Part shown: positions 55,648-63,759 of the stretch, one piece after another
Position numbering within the stretch: position 1 is the first letter of the stretch
Layout of the letters: every line of letters begins with the position of its first letter
Assembly: GCA_035444285.1 (NCBI GenBank)
Contig: DAOMOK010000007.1
Span: forward strand, 62,001-126,000
Origin: CAADGU01 sp035444285
GTDB taxonomy: Bacteria; Chloroflexota; Anaerolineae; Promineifilales; Promineifilaceae
Direction: 5' to 3'
DNA: 64,000 nt
The notes under the pieces: model-generated
What the model saw: only the letters and a program-made list of their open reading frames with translations
Told to the model about the DNA's origin: nothing
Database searches by the model: none
Position numbers and translations under genes: made by a program

Positions 55648-56163
55648 GTGAAACGACTTACTTACCCCCTTATCTTGTTATTGTTGATGCTGCTGGCGGC
55701 GTGTGGCCCCAGCAATGTGCAATCTGAACCAACCAGTACGCCCGCGTCATCCCCGAATGTGCAGCCAGAGGGAGACATTGTACCGCGCCCGACAATTACG
55801 GCGACGGCCGCGCCCGCCGACGCTTATCCTGCTGCCCCCACGCCATCCAATGCCTTGCCGGAAGGCTACCCGGCCCCAGAACTGGCGCCGGCCTATAATC
55901 CTTATCCCGGTCTGGAAGCAGCCGATACCCAATCGGTGATGATGATCGCCGCTGGGGTACAGTGTGAAGACGTTCTTTACCCCACCGAACAAGATGCGGT
56001 GGCAGCGTTGGAAGCCGCTGGCATCCCGGTGTATGAATCGGTTACATTTGAACTGCCGGTGGCTACGGTCTGTGGCGGCCCCACCAGCACCCATTATCAG
56101 GTGATCATTGACGCCGATAAACAGGCAGACGCCGAACAAATGGGGTGGGAATTCGCAGAATAG
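55648..56163 (+). CDS. Small Pro/Thr-rich lipoprotein
   Basis: 171 residues from a GTG at 55648, chosen because AAGGAGAAACACA precedes it and KRLTYPLILLLLMLLAACG gives a clean lipoprotein signal. A long Ser/Pro/Ala linker (PTSTPASSPNVQPEG, AYPAAPTPSNALPEGYPAPE) leads to a folded C-terminal domain of about 80 residues (GVQCEDVLYPTEQDAVAALE, GIPVYESVTFELPVATVCGG) with two Cys. I do not recognise it. Probably a surface protein tethered to the membrane. Confidence 0.75.
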   Translation: MKRLTYPLILLLLMLLAACGPSNVQSEPTSTPASSPNVQPEGDIVPRPTITATAAPADAYPAAPTPSNALPEGYPAPELAPAYNPYPGLEAADTQSVMMIAAGVQCEDVLYPTEQDAVAALEAAGIPVYESVTFELPVATVCGGPTSTHYQVIIDADKQADAEQMGWEFAE

Positions 56164-56167
56164 CCTG

Positions 56168-56196
56168 GTAGGGCGATTTTGCAGAATCGCCCCTGG
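56168..56196. terminator. Bidirectional hairpin between convergent genes
   Basis: TAGGGCGATTTTGC and AGAATCGCCCCTG form a stem of AGGGCGATT/AATCGCCCCT type, between the Pro-rich lipoprotein and the hydrolase gene. There is no long U-tract. Confidence 0.55.
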
Positions 56197-56199
56197 ATA

Positions 56200-57027
56200 C
56201 TAAAACACCCGGTCATAAACAGCGCGGGCAATGCGGCCAATGAGTAAAACACCGGCTGCATCCGCGCTCCACAATTCGGGGGCCGGGTCGCCATCGGCCA
56301 TCACAGTAATGGAAAAGCCGCGCCGGTTTGCGCCGGCGCCGCGCCAGACAACGGCCGTTTGCACCCGGCACCCCTTCAACGACCCCGTTTTACCCGCGAG
56401 CCGTAGCTTTTCCTCTTCCGGCGTGTCATCACCATAAAAGGCAAAAGGCAAATAGCGTCCCACTCGTTCGCCGCCTACTTTATCCATCATGCGCAGCATT
56501 TCGTCGCAGGCGGTGGGGGAGAGGATGTCGTGGCGGAAAACGGCCGTCATCAACCGGTTCAGCCCTGACGGCGTGGCTGTACCCAACTGGGTAATGTCCT
56601 GCGCCAATATGCCAAAATCAATCTTGCGGTGAATTTGCACATCCGCATATCCATTTTCTGCCAGCCAGTTCTGAATGTAGGCCAGCCCCACATGATCAAT
56701 CAATACGTTGGTCGCCAGGTTATCACTGATGTTCATCATCAAAAAGGCCCAGTCGCGCACCGGCATGACCATGCCCGGCGTGAGGAATTGCAGAATGCCA
56801 CTGCCGCTGATCTGGTCAGCGCGGCGCAGCATCAGCGGCGCTTCCAATGAATACAGGCCATCTGCCACCTGCTGCATCAACGCCGCCAAAACCGCCAGCT
56901 TGATGGCGCTGGCGGTGGGAAACAGTTCGTCGGCACGGTACAAAAACTGTTCGTTGGTGTGTAAATCCAGAGCGGCGATTCCAACACGGCCGTCAAAATC
57001 CGCGCACAATTCGGCTAACCATTCCAT
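56200..57027 (-). CDS. Class A beta-lactamase-like serine hydrolase
   Basis: 275 residues, SD AAAGGAGATTG, no signal peptide. Serine beta-lactamase/PBP motifs: PTASAIKLAVLAAL (SxxK), NISDNLATNVLI (SDN) and RLAGKTGSLKG (KTG). The omega-loop Glu of true class A beta-lactamases (ExxLN) is missing: the region reads GTATPSGLNRLM. With a cytosolic location, antibiotic hydrolysis is unlikely; it more likely acts as an amidase/esterase. A family common in Gram-positive-like bacteria. Confidence 0.85.
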   Translation of the reverse strand: MEWLAELCADFDGRVGIAALDLHTNEQFLYRADELFPTASAIKLAVLAALMQQVADGLYSLEAPLMLRRADQISGSGILQFLTPGMVMPVRDWAFLMMNISDNLATNVLIDHVGLAYIQNWLAENGYADVQIHRKIDFGILAQDITQLGTATPSGLNRLMTAVFRHDILSPTACDEMLRMMDKVGGERVGRYLPFAFYGDDTPEEEKLRLAGKTGSLKGCRVQTAVVWRGAGANRRGFSITVMADGDPAPELWSADAAGVLLIGRIARAVYDRVF

Positions 57028-57039
57028 ATTTTTATCAAT

Positions 57040-57104
57040 CTCCTTTTATGATGGCGGCTGGTTACTGGTGGTTGGTGGCCTTCACCAGCAACCAGCCGCC
57101 ACAA
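57040..57104. repeat. Word-repeat hairpin, GGCTGGTTACTGGTGGTTGG type
   Basis: GGCGGCTGGTTACTGGTGGT faces CACCAGCAACCAGCCGCC. It lies 5' of the hydrolase gene. The following 90 bases to the LCP promoter show nothing else. Confidence 0.75.
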
Positions 57105-57198
57105 TTATCTGCACATACCCTAACCTGCCAACTGCCCATTAATGATGAGCAATGGTTAAAATGATGCCTGATAGTAGGGAAATCACCGCCTGTTCACC

Positions 57199-57226
57199 CT
57201 GACGGCCGTAGGATAATAGATATAAT
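57199..57226 (+). promoter_or_regulatory. Promoter of the LCP gene
   Basis: CTGACG (57199-57204), 16-base spacer, exact TATAAT (57221-57226), 92 bases before the ATG; a word-repeat occupies the leader between. Confidence 0.6.
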
Positions 57227-57235
57227 CACGTATTG

Positions 57236-57308
57236 CACACGGCGTATCACGCATCACGTATCACGCATCATCGGTTACTGATAACCGATTACCGATTACC
57301 GATTACCG
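57236..57308. repeat. Word-repeat tract, CACGCATCACGTATC / CCGATTACC type
   Basis: Words GCGTATCACGCATCACGTATCA, split as GTATCACGC / ATCACGTATC, then GATAACCGATTACCGATTACC. It ends right before the SD GAGGGATC. Confidence 0.8.
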
Positions 57309-57317
57309 AGGGATCAT

Positions 57318-58403
57318 ATGTTTCGATCAAATCAAAGTCTATTACCCGGCTGGTTGGCTTTTGCCCTCACCGCCGCCTTTATCTTCTCCGGCGTTGCCGT
57401 TCTCATCTTTGCCTTTTTAACCGTGCAAGTCATCATGCAGCGGCCCGTTAATCCATTGGAAAACAGCGGCATCCAGGTCGCGTCCGTCAACCTGAATTAC
57501 GATCAGGCTGCGCCGCCTGTGGTACCCACCATGCCCATCGGCCAGCCCACCCCCACCCTCGTCCCCACCAACGAACCCTGGCAAGGCTCAGACCGCGTCA
57601 ATATTCTGCTGATGGGTATTGACCGCCGCCCCGGTGAGGCGTTTATCTCCCGCACCGATACGATGATGATTATTTCAATCGATCCCGACACAGAAGCCGT
57701 ATCCATTTTGTCGGTACCGCGTGATTTATATGTGGCGATTCCCGGTTTAGGGCAAGACCGCATTAACACCGCTTTTGTGTACGGTGCGCAGGGGAATAAT
57801 CCTATTGGTGGCGCGGCCCTGGCTATGCAGACGGTGGAATATAACCTGGGTGTACCCATTCACCATTACGCATTGGTAGATTTTAGCGCCGTGGTTAACG
57901 GGGTGAATGCGTTGGGCGGCATTGACTTGAATGTACCCTATACCATTAACGACCCTGAATACCCCGACATGAATTATGGGTATGATCCCCTCTATATTCC
58001 GGCGGGTTTGCACCATATGGATGGGGAACTGGCACTGAAATATGCCCGCACCCGGCACGGAGATAGCGACATTCACCGCGCCCAACGGCAGCAGCAAGTC
58101 ATTCTGGCGCTGCGCAGCAAAGCGCTATCTCTGGGTATAGGCGAGTTAATCAAACGTGCCCCCATCCTGTACCAACAGCTGGAAAGAGGGATTATGACTG
58201 ATCTGAGCCTGGATCAATTGATTAAACTGGCCGGATTGCTCAGCGAAGTGACCACGGAAAACATCCAGAACGAGGTGCTGGGTTTTGACTATGTTTCCAG
58301 CTACCGTACCCCCGCCGGTGCGTCTGTGTTGGTGCTAAACAACCAGGCCGCCGCCCCCCTGATCAACCGCCTCTTTTTCGACACAGGGCATAGCAGTAAT
58401 TAG
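57318..58403 (+). CDS. LytR-CpsA-Psr (LCP) family protein
   Basis: 361 residues, SD GAGGGA. One N-terminal membrane helix (WLAFALTAAFIFSGVAVLIF), a Pro-rich stalk, then the LCP domain: VNILLMGIDRRPG, ISRTDTMMIISIDPDTEAVS, ILSVPRDLYVAIPG (catalytic/phosphate Arg), RINTAFVYGAQ, and LALKYARTRHGDSDIHRAQR with the paired Arg residues. LCP enzymes transfer lipid-linked glycopolymers to peptidoglycan, which suggests a Gram-positive-like monoderm wall. No polymer genes are immediately adjacent. Confidence 0.94.
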   Translation: MFRSNQSLLPGWLAFALTAAFIFSGVAVLIFAFLTVQVIMQRPVNPLENSGIQVASVNLNYDQAAPPVVPTMPIGQPTPTLVPTNEPWQGSDRVNILLMGIDRRPGEAFISRTDTMMIISIDPDTEAVSILSVPRDLYVAIPGLGQDRINTAFVYGAQGNNPIGGAALAMQTVEYNLGVPIHHYALVDFSAVVNGVNALGGIDLNVPYTINDPEYPDMNYGYDPLYIPAGLHHMDGELALKYARTRHGDSDIHRAQRQQQVILALRSKALSLGIGELIKRAPILYQQLERGIMTDLSLDQLIKLAGLLSEVTTENIQNEVLGFDYVSSYRTPAGASVLVLNNQAAAPLINRLFFDTGHSSN

Positions 58404-58465
58404 TGGCGGGTGGCAAGTTGCAGGTGGCAAGCAAAGACCTGCCACCTGCAACCTGCTACTTACAA
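58404..58465. repeat. Word-repeat hairpin, GGCGGGTGGCAAGTTGCAGG type
   Basis: GTTGCAGGTGGCA faces TGCCACCTGCAAC; flanking GGTGGCAAG and CTGCTACTT words extend the stem. It lies between the LCP gene and the next SD. Confidence 0.8.
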
Positions 58466-58480
58466 CCTTTCAGGAGGCGT

Positions 58481-60346
58481 ATGAACCGAGAACAGTTTTG
58501 CCAGCTTTTGGGGGAACGGCCGTATCTCTTAGACGGCGCCATGGGGACTTACCTGCACGGCCGGGGGGTATCGGCTGACCACAGCTTTGAAAACGTCAAC
58601 TTACAGCAGCCGGCCCTGGTGTCCGAAATCCACCGGCACTACATTGAAGCGGGCGCGGACATCATTGAAACCAACACTTTCAGCGCCAACCGATACAAGT
58701 TGGCCGAACATGGGCTGCAAGAACAGGTAGCCCAAATCAACAGCACGGCCGTAGACATTGCCCGCCGCACCATTGAAAGCAGCTTCAAACCGGTGCTGTT
58801 GGCCGGTTCGGTGGGGCCGTTGGGGGTGCGCTTAGCTCCACTAGGGCGCGTCTCTAAAGCGGAAGCAGAGTCCGCTTTCCGTGAGCAAATTGAGGCATTG
58901 GTGTCAGCCCAACCACGCGGCGTAGACTTGCTGGTGCTGGAAACAATGTCGGATATGTATGAGGTGGAAACGGCCGTTGCCGCCGCCCGCGCCATTGCCC
59001 CCGAACTACCCATTGTGGCTACCCTCACCTTCACCCGTGATGACCGCACCCTGTTAGGTTACACCGCTGATGTGGTGGCCCGCCAGTTAGCCGAACTGGA
59101 TATTGACGTGATGGGCGTCAATTGCAGCGGCGGCCCGGCGCAGGTGTTGCGCCTGGTGATGACCATGCGCCAGGTAACACCGCACCGTCTGCTGGCAGCC
59201 ATGCCCAACGCCGGCTGGCCGGAAATGACGGCTGGCGGGCGGGTGCTTTACCCGGCCACGCCTGATTATTTTGCCGAATACGCGCTGAAACTAACGGCAG
59301 CCGGGGCCAGCCTGGTCGGCGGCTGCTGCGGTACCACCGAAGGGCATATTGCCGCTATGCGCCGCGCCCTGGATGGGCCGCGCCCGGTCACCATTGATCT
59401 GCCCACCATTGAGGTAGTAACGCGGGATGAACAAACAGCGGCTGTCAGCCATCCCCCTACCCAATTGGCCCGTTATCTCAAAGATCAGACCTTTGTGGTG
59501 ACGGTGGAAATGCGTCCACCGCGTGGTGTGACCGCCCACCGCCTGCTGCAAAGCGCCCGTATGCTGCAAGAAGCCGGCGCCAACCTGCTCAACATCGCCG
59601 ACACACCTGTGGCGCAGATGCGCATGAGCGCCTGGGCCGCCGCCTATCTGGTGCAAAAGGAAATTGGGCTGGATACGGTGCTGCATTTTCCCACGCGCGG
59701 CCGTAACTTGCTGCGTATTCAGGGGGATTTGTTGGCGGCGCACGCTCTGGGCATTCGCAACCTGTTTGTGACCATGGGTGACCCCACTCGCATTGGCGAC
59801 TACCCGGAGGCGATGGACAGTTATGACATTGTGCCCACCGGCCTGATTCAACTGATTAAGCAGCGCTTTAATACCGGTTTGCAACATTCAGGCGCTTCCA
59901 TCAATGAACCCACCAGCTTTGTGGTGGGCTGCGCCCTATCACTGACACCGCCCGACACGGAAAAAGAGGCCAAACTGCTGCACAAAAAAATCCAGCATGG
60001 GGCCGATTTTGCCCTGACGCAGCCGGTATTTGACCCGGCAGCGGCAAAAGAATTTGTGGGGGTGTATGAAACGCTGTATGGGGCGCTGCCCATTCCCATT
60101 GTGGCCGGGTTGTATCCGCTGTATAACGGCCGTAACGCCGAATTCCTACACAATGAGGTGCCTGGCATGGTCATCCCAGACACCCTGCGCCAGCGAATGC
60201 ACGACGCCGACGACCCGCAGCAGGAGGGGGTGATCATCGCGCGGGAGATATTGACAGGGATACGGCCGTTTGTGCAGGGAATCTATCTTATGCCCGCCTT
60301 TGGCCGTTATGATCTGGTAGCCAATGTGCTGGATGGGATGGAATGA
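58481..60346 (+). CDS. Bifunctional homocysteine S-methyltransferase / methylenetetrahydrofolate reductase
   Basis: 621 residues from the ATG at 58481 (TTTCAGGAGGCGT). N-terminal homocysteine methyltransferase TIM barrel (residues about 1-300): PYLLDGAMGTYLHGRG, IIETNTFSANRYKL, and zinc Cys in GVNCSGGPAQ and VGGCCGTTEGHI. C-terminal MetF-type barrel (residues 330-621): VTVEMRPPRGVTAHRLL, FVTMGDPTR, FALTQPVFDPAAA and PIPIVAGLYPL. The fusion couples methyl-THF formation to methionine formation and is seen in several bacteria. It complements the SAM-controlled Cys/Met gene in this window. Confidence 0.93.
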   Translation: MNREQFCQLLGERPYLLDGAMGTYLHGRGVSADHSFENVNLQQPALVSEIHRHYIEAGADIIETNTFSANRYKLAEHGLQEQVAQINSTAVDIARRTIESSFKPVLLAGSVGPLGVRLAPLGRVSKAEAESAFREQIEALVSAQPRGVDLLVLETMSDMYEVETAVAAARAIAPELPIVATLTFTRDDRTLLGYTADVVARQLAELDIDVMGVNCSGGPAQVLRLVMTMRQVTPHRLLAAMPNAGWPEMTAGGRVLYPATPDYFAEYALKLTAAGASLVGGCCGTTEGHIAAMRRALDGPRPVTIDLPTIEVVTRDEQTAAVSHPPTQLARYLKDQTFVVTVEMRPPRGVTAHRLLQSARMLQEAGANLLNIADTPVAQMRMSAWAAAYLVQKEIGLDTVLHFPTRGRNLLRIQGDLLAAHALGIRNLFVTMGDPTRIGDYPEAMDSYDIVPTGLIQLIKQRFNTGLQHSGASINEPTSFVVGCALSLTPPDTEKEAKLLHKKIQHGADFALTQPVFDPAAAKEFVGVYETLYGALPIPIVAGLYPLYNGRNAEFLHNEVPGMVIPDTLRQRMHDADDPQQEGVIIAREILTGIRPFVQGIYLMPAFGRYDLVANVLDGME

Positions 60347-60385
60347 TCAATGGTCAATGGTCAATGGTCAATTGAAAATTGACCA
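60347..60385. repeat. Word-repeat hairpin, TCAATGGTCAATGG type
   Basis: GATCAATGGTCAATGGTCAATGG split as three TCAATGG words, then TCAATTGAAAATTGACCATT. Same family as 2755-2790. Between convergent genes. Confidence 0.8.
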
Positions 60386-60730
60386 TTACCGGTAGAGCAT
60401 GGGGCCTAACGGCCGTCCGCCCACCAGATGCATGTGCAAATGAAACACTTCCTGGTGTCCGTGGTTGCCACAATTCACAATCAACCGGTAGCCGTTTTCG
60501 GCAATCCCCTCTTGCTCGGCTATTTTTTTAGCCGCCAGAATTAACCGCCCCATAGCGACTTCATCAGCTTCCGTCACTTCATTAACGGTAGCAATTTCCT
60601 TGTTCGGCACGATCAAAATGTGCGTGGGCGCTTGGGGATTAATGTCCCGAAACGCTGTCACTAACTCATCCCGATACACAATGTCCCCTGGAATCTCCCC
60701 GTCAATGATCTTGCTGAAAATGGATGCCAT
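60386..60730 (-). CDS. HIT family nucleotide hydrolase (HinT-like)
   Basis: 114 residues from the ATG at 60730 (AGGAC upstream); a longer frame runs through a repeat. Family motifs: SIFSKIIDGEIPGDIVYRDE, AFRDINPQAPTHILIVPNKE, and the catalytic HQEVFHLHMHLVGGRPLG (HxHxH). HinT proteins hydrolyse AMP-lysine and related phosphoramidates in the cytosol. The single gene is followed (minus strand upstream) by a lysine-rich small protein gene. Confidence 0.95.
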   Translation of the reverse strand: MASIFSKIIDGEIPGDIVYRDELVTAFRDINPQAPTHILIVPNKEIATVNEVTEADEVAMGRLILAAKKIAEQEGIAENGYRLIVNCGNHGHQEVFHLHMHLVGGRPLGPMLYR

Positions 60731-60754
60731 TGTTTTTGTCCTGAAAATAGGAGG

Positions 60755-60803
60755 TGGTTGCTGGTTTCTGGCCAGAAACCAGCAACCAGCAACCAGCAAC
60801 CAC
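60755..60803. repeat. Word-repeat hairpin, GGTTGCTGGTTTCTGG type
   Basis: GGTGGTTGCTGGTTTCTGGC faces CCAGAAACCAGCAACCAGCA plus ACCAGCAACCACC, 5' of the HIT gene. Confidence 0.85.
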
Positions 60804-60808
60804 CTCTG

Positions 60809-60910
60809 TTAACTAGCCTTCTTTTTTTCTTTCTTTTCTTTCTTTTCTTTTTGGCTTAACTTGGGCTTATTCTTTTTACCGTCTTTGCCTTTTTCTTGTC
60901 CTTTTGACAT
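60809..60910 (-). CDS. 33-residue lysine-rich small protein
   Basis: ATG at 60910 with GGAGG nine bases upstream and a TAA at 60811-60809. The product begins MSKGQEKGKDGKKNKPKLSQ and continues with KEKK repeats to a final KAS; about half the residues are Lys. The clean SD, no competing frame and the family resemblance to very short 'MSKGQ..KK' proteins in other bacteria argue for a real gene. Strong positive charge suggests nucleic-acid or ribosome binding, which is inference. Confidence 0.75.
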   Translation of the reverse strand: MSKGQEKGKDGKKNKPKLSQKEKKEKKEKKKAS

Positions 60911-61051
60911 TCTGATATACCTCCATAACTGGTTTGTGGCAACGGCTTTAGCCGGTTCCCGGCGCAAACGGTTACGACAAACCCTAACTCAATAACGCCA
61001 TAATAATATAATCAGTTCTGCACCAGAGGCAAGCCTGTTATAATCGAGCGC
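60911..61051. promoter_or_regulatory. Divergent promoter region with two TATAAT boxes
   Basis: Exact TATAAT at 61007-61012 and 61039-61044 on the plus strand. The second ends seven bases before the ATG at 61052 with TTCTGC 17 bases upstream, which fits a leaderless mRNA. The GGAGG of the small protein gene is at the other end. Confidence 0.6.
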
Positions 61052-63466
61052 ATGGACCAACCACCATCCCCTCCACCTACTGGCAGCCTGCCTTTGCGCA
61101 GCATCACCCCCACCATTGACGTGTACATCAAGTTAGCCCAATATCCGGTGCTGACCGAACGCATCCGGGTGCGTATGCGCGAGGAATTGTTCCGGCGCGG
61201 CATTATTGACCAGGAATCGTTTGAGCGCGAAGTGAAAGAAAAAGCGATTGAGTCGCAGCGCCGTGAGGGGCTTCATGACCCTTTTGGTCAGGAGCAGACA
61301 AATATCTGGCAAAAACGCAAAGGCCGCATACGTGATTTTCAGACCGACGCTTATTTTGCCAACAACCTGAGTATCACGTTGCTTGACCAGATCATTGAAG
61401 AACTGCGCCAGATACAACCAGGCCATGGCAATTCCATCGAGCTGACGTTTAATCCAGAAATTGCGCCCTGGGAGATGCTGTTTCGCCAGGGTGAACTGTA
61501 TGAATCCCTGCCACCGGCCGAGCTAGAATCGGTGAAACATCATCTGGAGGAAATCAAGGTGGTGCTGATCAAAGGTATGATCAGCGATCAACTACGGTTT
61601 ATTGCCGTGGCCAAAAAGATGTTCAGCATTGATGATTTGCGCCGTATTTACCGGCGGCGGATTGGCGGTGGTAAGATTGGCGGCAAGTCAGCCGGCATGA
61701 CGCTGGCCTGGAAGATTCTACGCCAGCCGCCGCCAGATGGTGAACTGGATTTGCGTGAACTGGTGGAAATCCCCGAATCCTTTTTTATTGGCAGCGAGGT
61801 GATTTATGACTTCCGGCTGATGAATAACCTGGAATGGGTGATGAACCAGAAATACAAGACGCTGGAAGAGATTCGGGCGGAATACCTGGCTATTGTGGAG
61901 GCCCATTTACGCGGTGAGTTTTCGTCTGATGTGGTGGAGCAACTGCAAATTGTGCTGGAGCGGATGGGGGATGATCCGCTTATTGTGCGCTCATCCAGTT
62001 TGTTGGAGGACAATTTTGGTTTTGCCTTTGCCGGGAAGTACCAAAGTTATTTTTGTGCCAATCAGGGCACACCGGCGGAAAATCTGAAGGATTTGATGGA
62101 TGCGATTAAGCGGGTGTATGCCAGCACGGTGAACCCGGATGCCATTTTGTACCGCCAGCATCATGGGCTGCTGGATTATGATGAACGGATGGCAATTTTG
62201 ATTCAGCGGGTGTGGGGCAAGCGCTACGGCCGTACTTACTTCCCCACCCTCGCCGGCGTCGCTTTTAGCCGTAACCCCTTCCGCTGGCACCCCAAAATCC
62301 GGCGCGAGGATGGCTTCTTGCGCCTGGTATGGGGCCTGGGCACCCGCGCCGTAGACCGCGTAGATAACGATTACCCCCGCCTGATTGCCCTCAGCCATCC
62401 CCATTTGCGCCCGGAGACAACGGCTAAAGCCATTCGCCAGTATGCGCAGTGGCAAATTGACGTGGTTGACCTGGCGGAAAATCACTTCAAAACCCTGCCC
62501 ATTGGTGAAATTCTGGATCATAACTACCCGGAACTGCGCTACATTGCCTCCCTGGATCGGGGCGATTATTTGCAGAAAATTGTGTCCATAGGTGGTCTGA
62601 CGGCCGATGACCGGTATGTGCTGACGTTTGATTACCTGACCAAAGATCAGAAATTTGTAAGCCTGATGCGCACGGCCCTGTCACGTCTGGAGAAAACCTA
62701 CAAAACGCCGGTAGATGTGGAATTTACGGTGGACATCGTACCCAATTATCCCCACCCGGACTATAAGCTGAACTTGTTACAATGCCGCCCGCTGAGCCAC
62801 CGCCAGGAGCAAATAGTGACCATTCCCCAAGATGTGCCGGAAGTGGATATTTTGTTTGCCTCGCAAGGCCTTATTCCCGATGGGCTGGCAAAGCAGGTGG
62901 AACTGGTCATTTTTGTGGACCCGGAGAAGTATCACCAGATTCCTGACAATGCTACCCGGCTGGAATTGGGGCGGGCCATTGGCCGATTGAACAAGCTATT
63001 GGAAGGACGGCCGTTCATCCTGATTGGGCCAGGCCGCTGGGGCAGCGCCAACCTGGATTTAGGGGTGCGGGTAACATATGCCGACATTTACAACACAAAG
63101 GTGCTGGTAGAAATGGCGGTGGCGAAGGATGGTAAACCACCGGAACTGTCGTATGGCACCCACTTTTTCCAGGATTTGGTAGAGTCGGAGATTTATTCAC
63201 TGCCGCTGCATTTGCACATGCCGGGCAGCTATTTTGATTGGGGCTTTTTCCGCGAGTCGCCTAACTGTCTGGCGCGGCTGCTGCCGCATGATGCCGGGCT
63301 GTCAGAATGGCTGCGGGTGATTGATGTGGTGGAGGCCAGTCACGGCCGTGTCCTGGACATTTACATGGATGGCACCGCCGATGAAGCGTTAGGCTTTTTG
63401 ACGGCGCGGGTGGAGGGGGCGGGTACGGCCGTGAAAGACCACGCCTCGATCAGTATTCCCACATAA
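61052..63466 (+). CDS. PPDK/PEP-synthase N-terminal (ATP-grasp) domain protein, stand-alone
   Basis: 804 residues. After about 200 helical residues comes a PPDK_N-like nucleotide-binding region: GGGKIGGKSAGMTLAWKIL, then DDPLIVRSSSLLEDNFGFAF and AGKYQSYF, AILIQRVWG, and FTVDIVPNYPHPDYKLNLLQ with CRPLSHR. The phosphohistidine swivelling domain and the PEP TIM barrel of true PPDK/PEP synthase are absent; instead a C-terminal domain of about 220 residues (LVIFVDPEKYHQIPDNATRL, GRPFILIGPGRWGSANLDLG) follows. It probably phosphorylates an unknown acceptor. No SD; the start is probably leaderless. Confidence 0.8.
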   Translation: MDQPPSPPPTGSLPLRSITPTIDVYIKLAQYPVLTERIRVRMREELFRRGIIDQESFEREVKEKAIESQRREGLHDPFGQEQTNIWQKRKGRIRDFQTDAYFANNLSITLLDQIIEELRQIQPGHGNSIELTFNPEIAPWEMLFRQGELYESLPPAELESVKHHLEEIKVVLIKGMISDQLRFIAVAKKMFSIDDLRRIYRRRIGGGKIGGKSAGMTLAWKILRQPPPDGELDLRELVEIPESFFIGSEVIYDFRLMNNLEWVMNQKYKTLEEIRAEYLAIVEAHLRGEFSSDVVEQLQIVLERMGDDPLIVRSSSLLEDNFGFAFAGKYQSYFCANQGTPAENLKDLMDAIKRVYASTVNPDAILYRQHHGLLDYDERMAILIQRVWGKRYGRTYFPTLAGVAFSRNPFRWHPKIRREDGFLRLVWGLGTRAVDRVDNDYPRLIALSHPHLRPETTAKAIRQYAQWQIDVVDLAENHFKTLPIGEILDHNYPELRYIASLDRGDYLQKIVSIGGLTADDRYVLTFDYLTKDQKFVSLMRTALSRLEKTYKTPVDVEFTVDIVPNYPHPDYKLNLLQCRPLSHRQEQIVTIPQDVPEVDILFASQGLIPDGLAKQVELVIFVDPEKYHQIPDNATRLELGRAIGRLNKLLEGRPFILIGPGRWGSANLDLGVRVTYADIYNTKVLVEMAVAKDGKPPELSYGTHFFQDLVESEIYSLPLHLHMPGSYFDWGFFRESPNCLARLLPHDAGLSEWLRVIDVVEASHGRVLDIYMDGTADEALGFLTARVEGAGTAVKDHASISIPT

Positions 63467-63534
63467 ATCGGGGATCGGTTGACGCAAATCGGTGAATCTG
63501 ATGAAAAACACGCGCACAAACGGGCTAGTTCGAC

Positions 63535-63666
63535 CTATGTTTCCTGGGGTGTGAGCAGGCGCTCGCCGTTGCTGGCGTCTACCAGGCGCAGATGCTGCCC
63601 TTCAAGTTGCAGATAGAGGCTCGTCGGCAGCGAGAGGTTGGCAACGGCCGTCATTCTTCCGTTCAT
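63535..63666 (-). pseudogene. Remnant of a Uma2/DUF820-like nuclease gene
   Basis: A 43-residue frame reads MNGRMTAVANLSLPTSLYLQ, then LEGQHLRLVDASNGERLLTP and QET. The 'L.l.l..G..LRl.D...GE.LLTP.E' pattern is the C-terminal end of Uma2-family proteins, which are about 180-200 residues. Just upstream (63692) an ATG with a strong SD (GAGGAGAAATTCAT) opens MAMLAITPE and stops at once. A gene that lost its middle would leave exactly this. A genuine small protein cannot be excluded. Confidence 0.5.
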
Positions 63667-63759
63667 TCAGGTGTAATTGCCAACATTGCCATATGAATTT
63701 CTCCTCGCTTCTTTTCACGCTGGAGTACGAGCAGGAGTATAACACACTGCCTGATTCGG

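Noticed and set aside
56200..57027. Antibiotic-resistance beta-lactamase
   Set aside because: No signal peptide and no omega-loop Glu.
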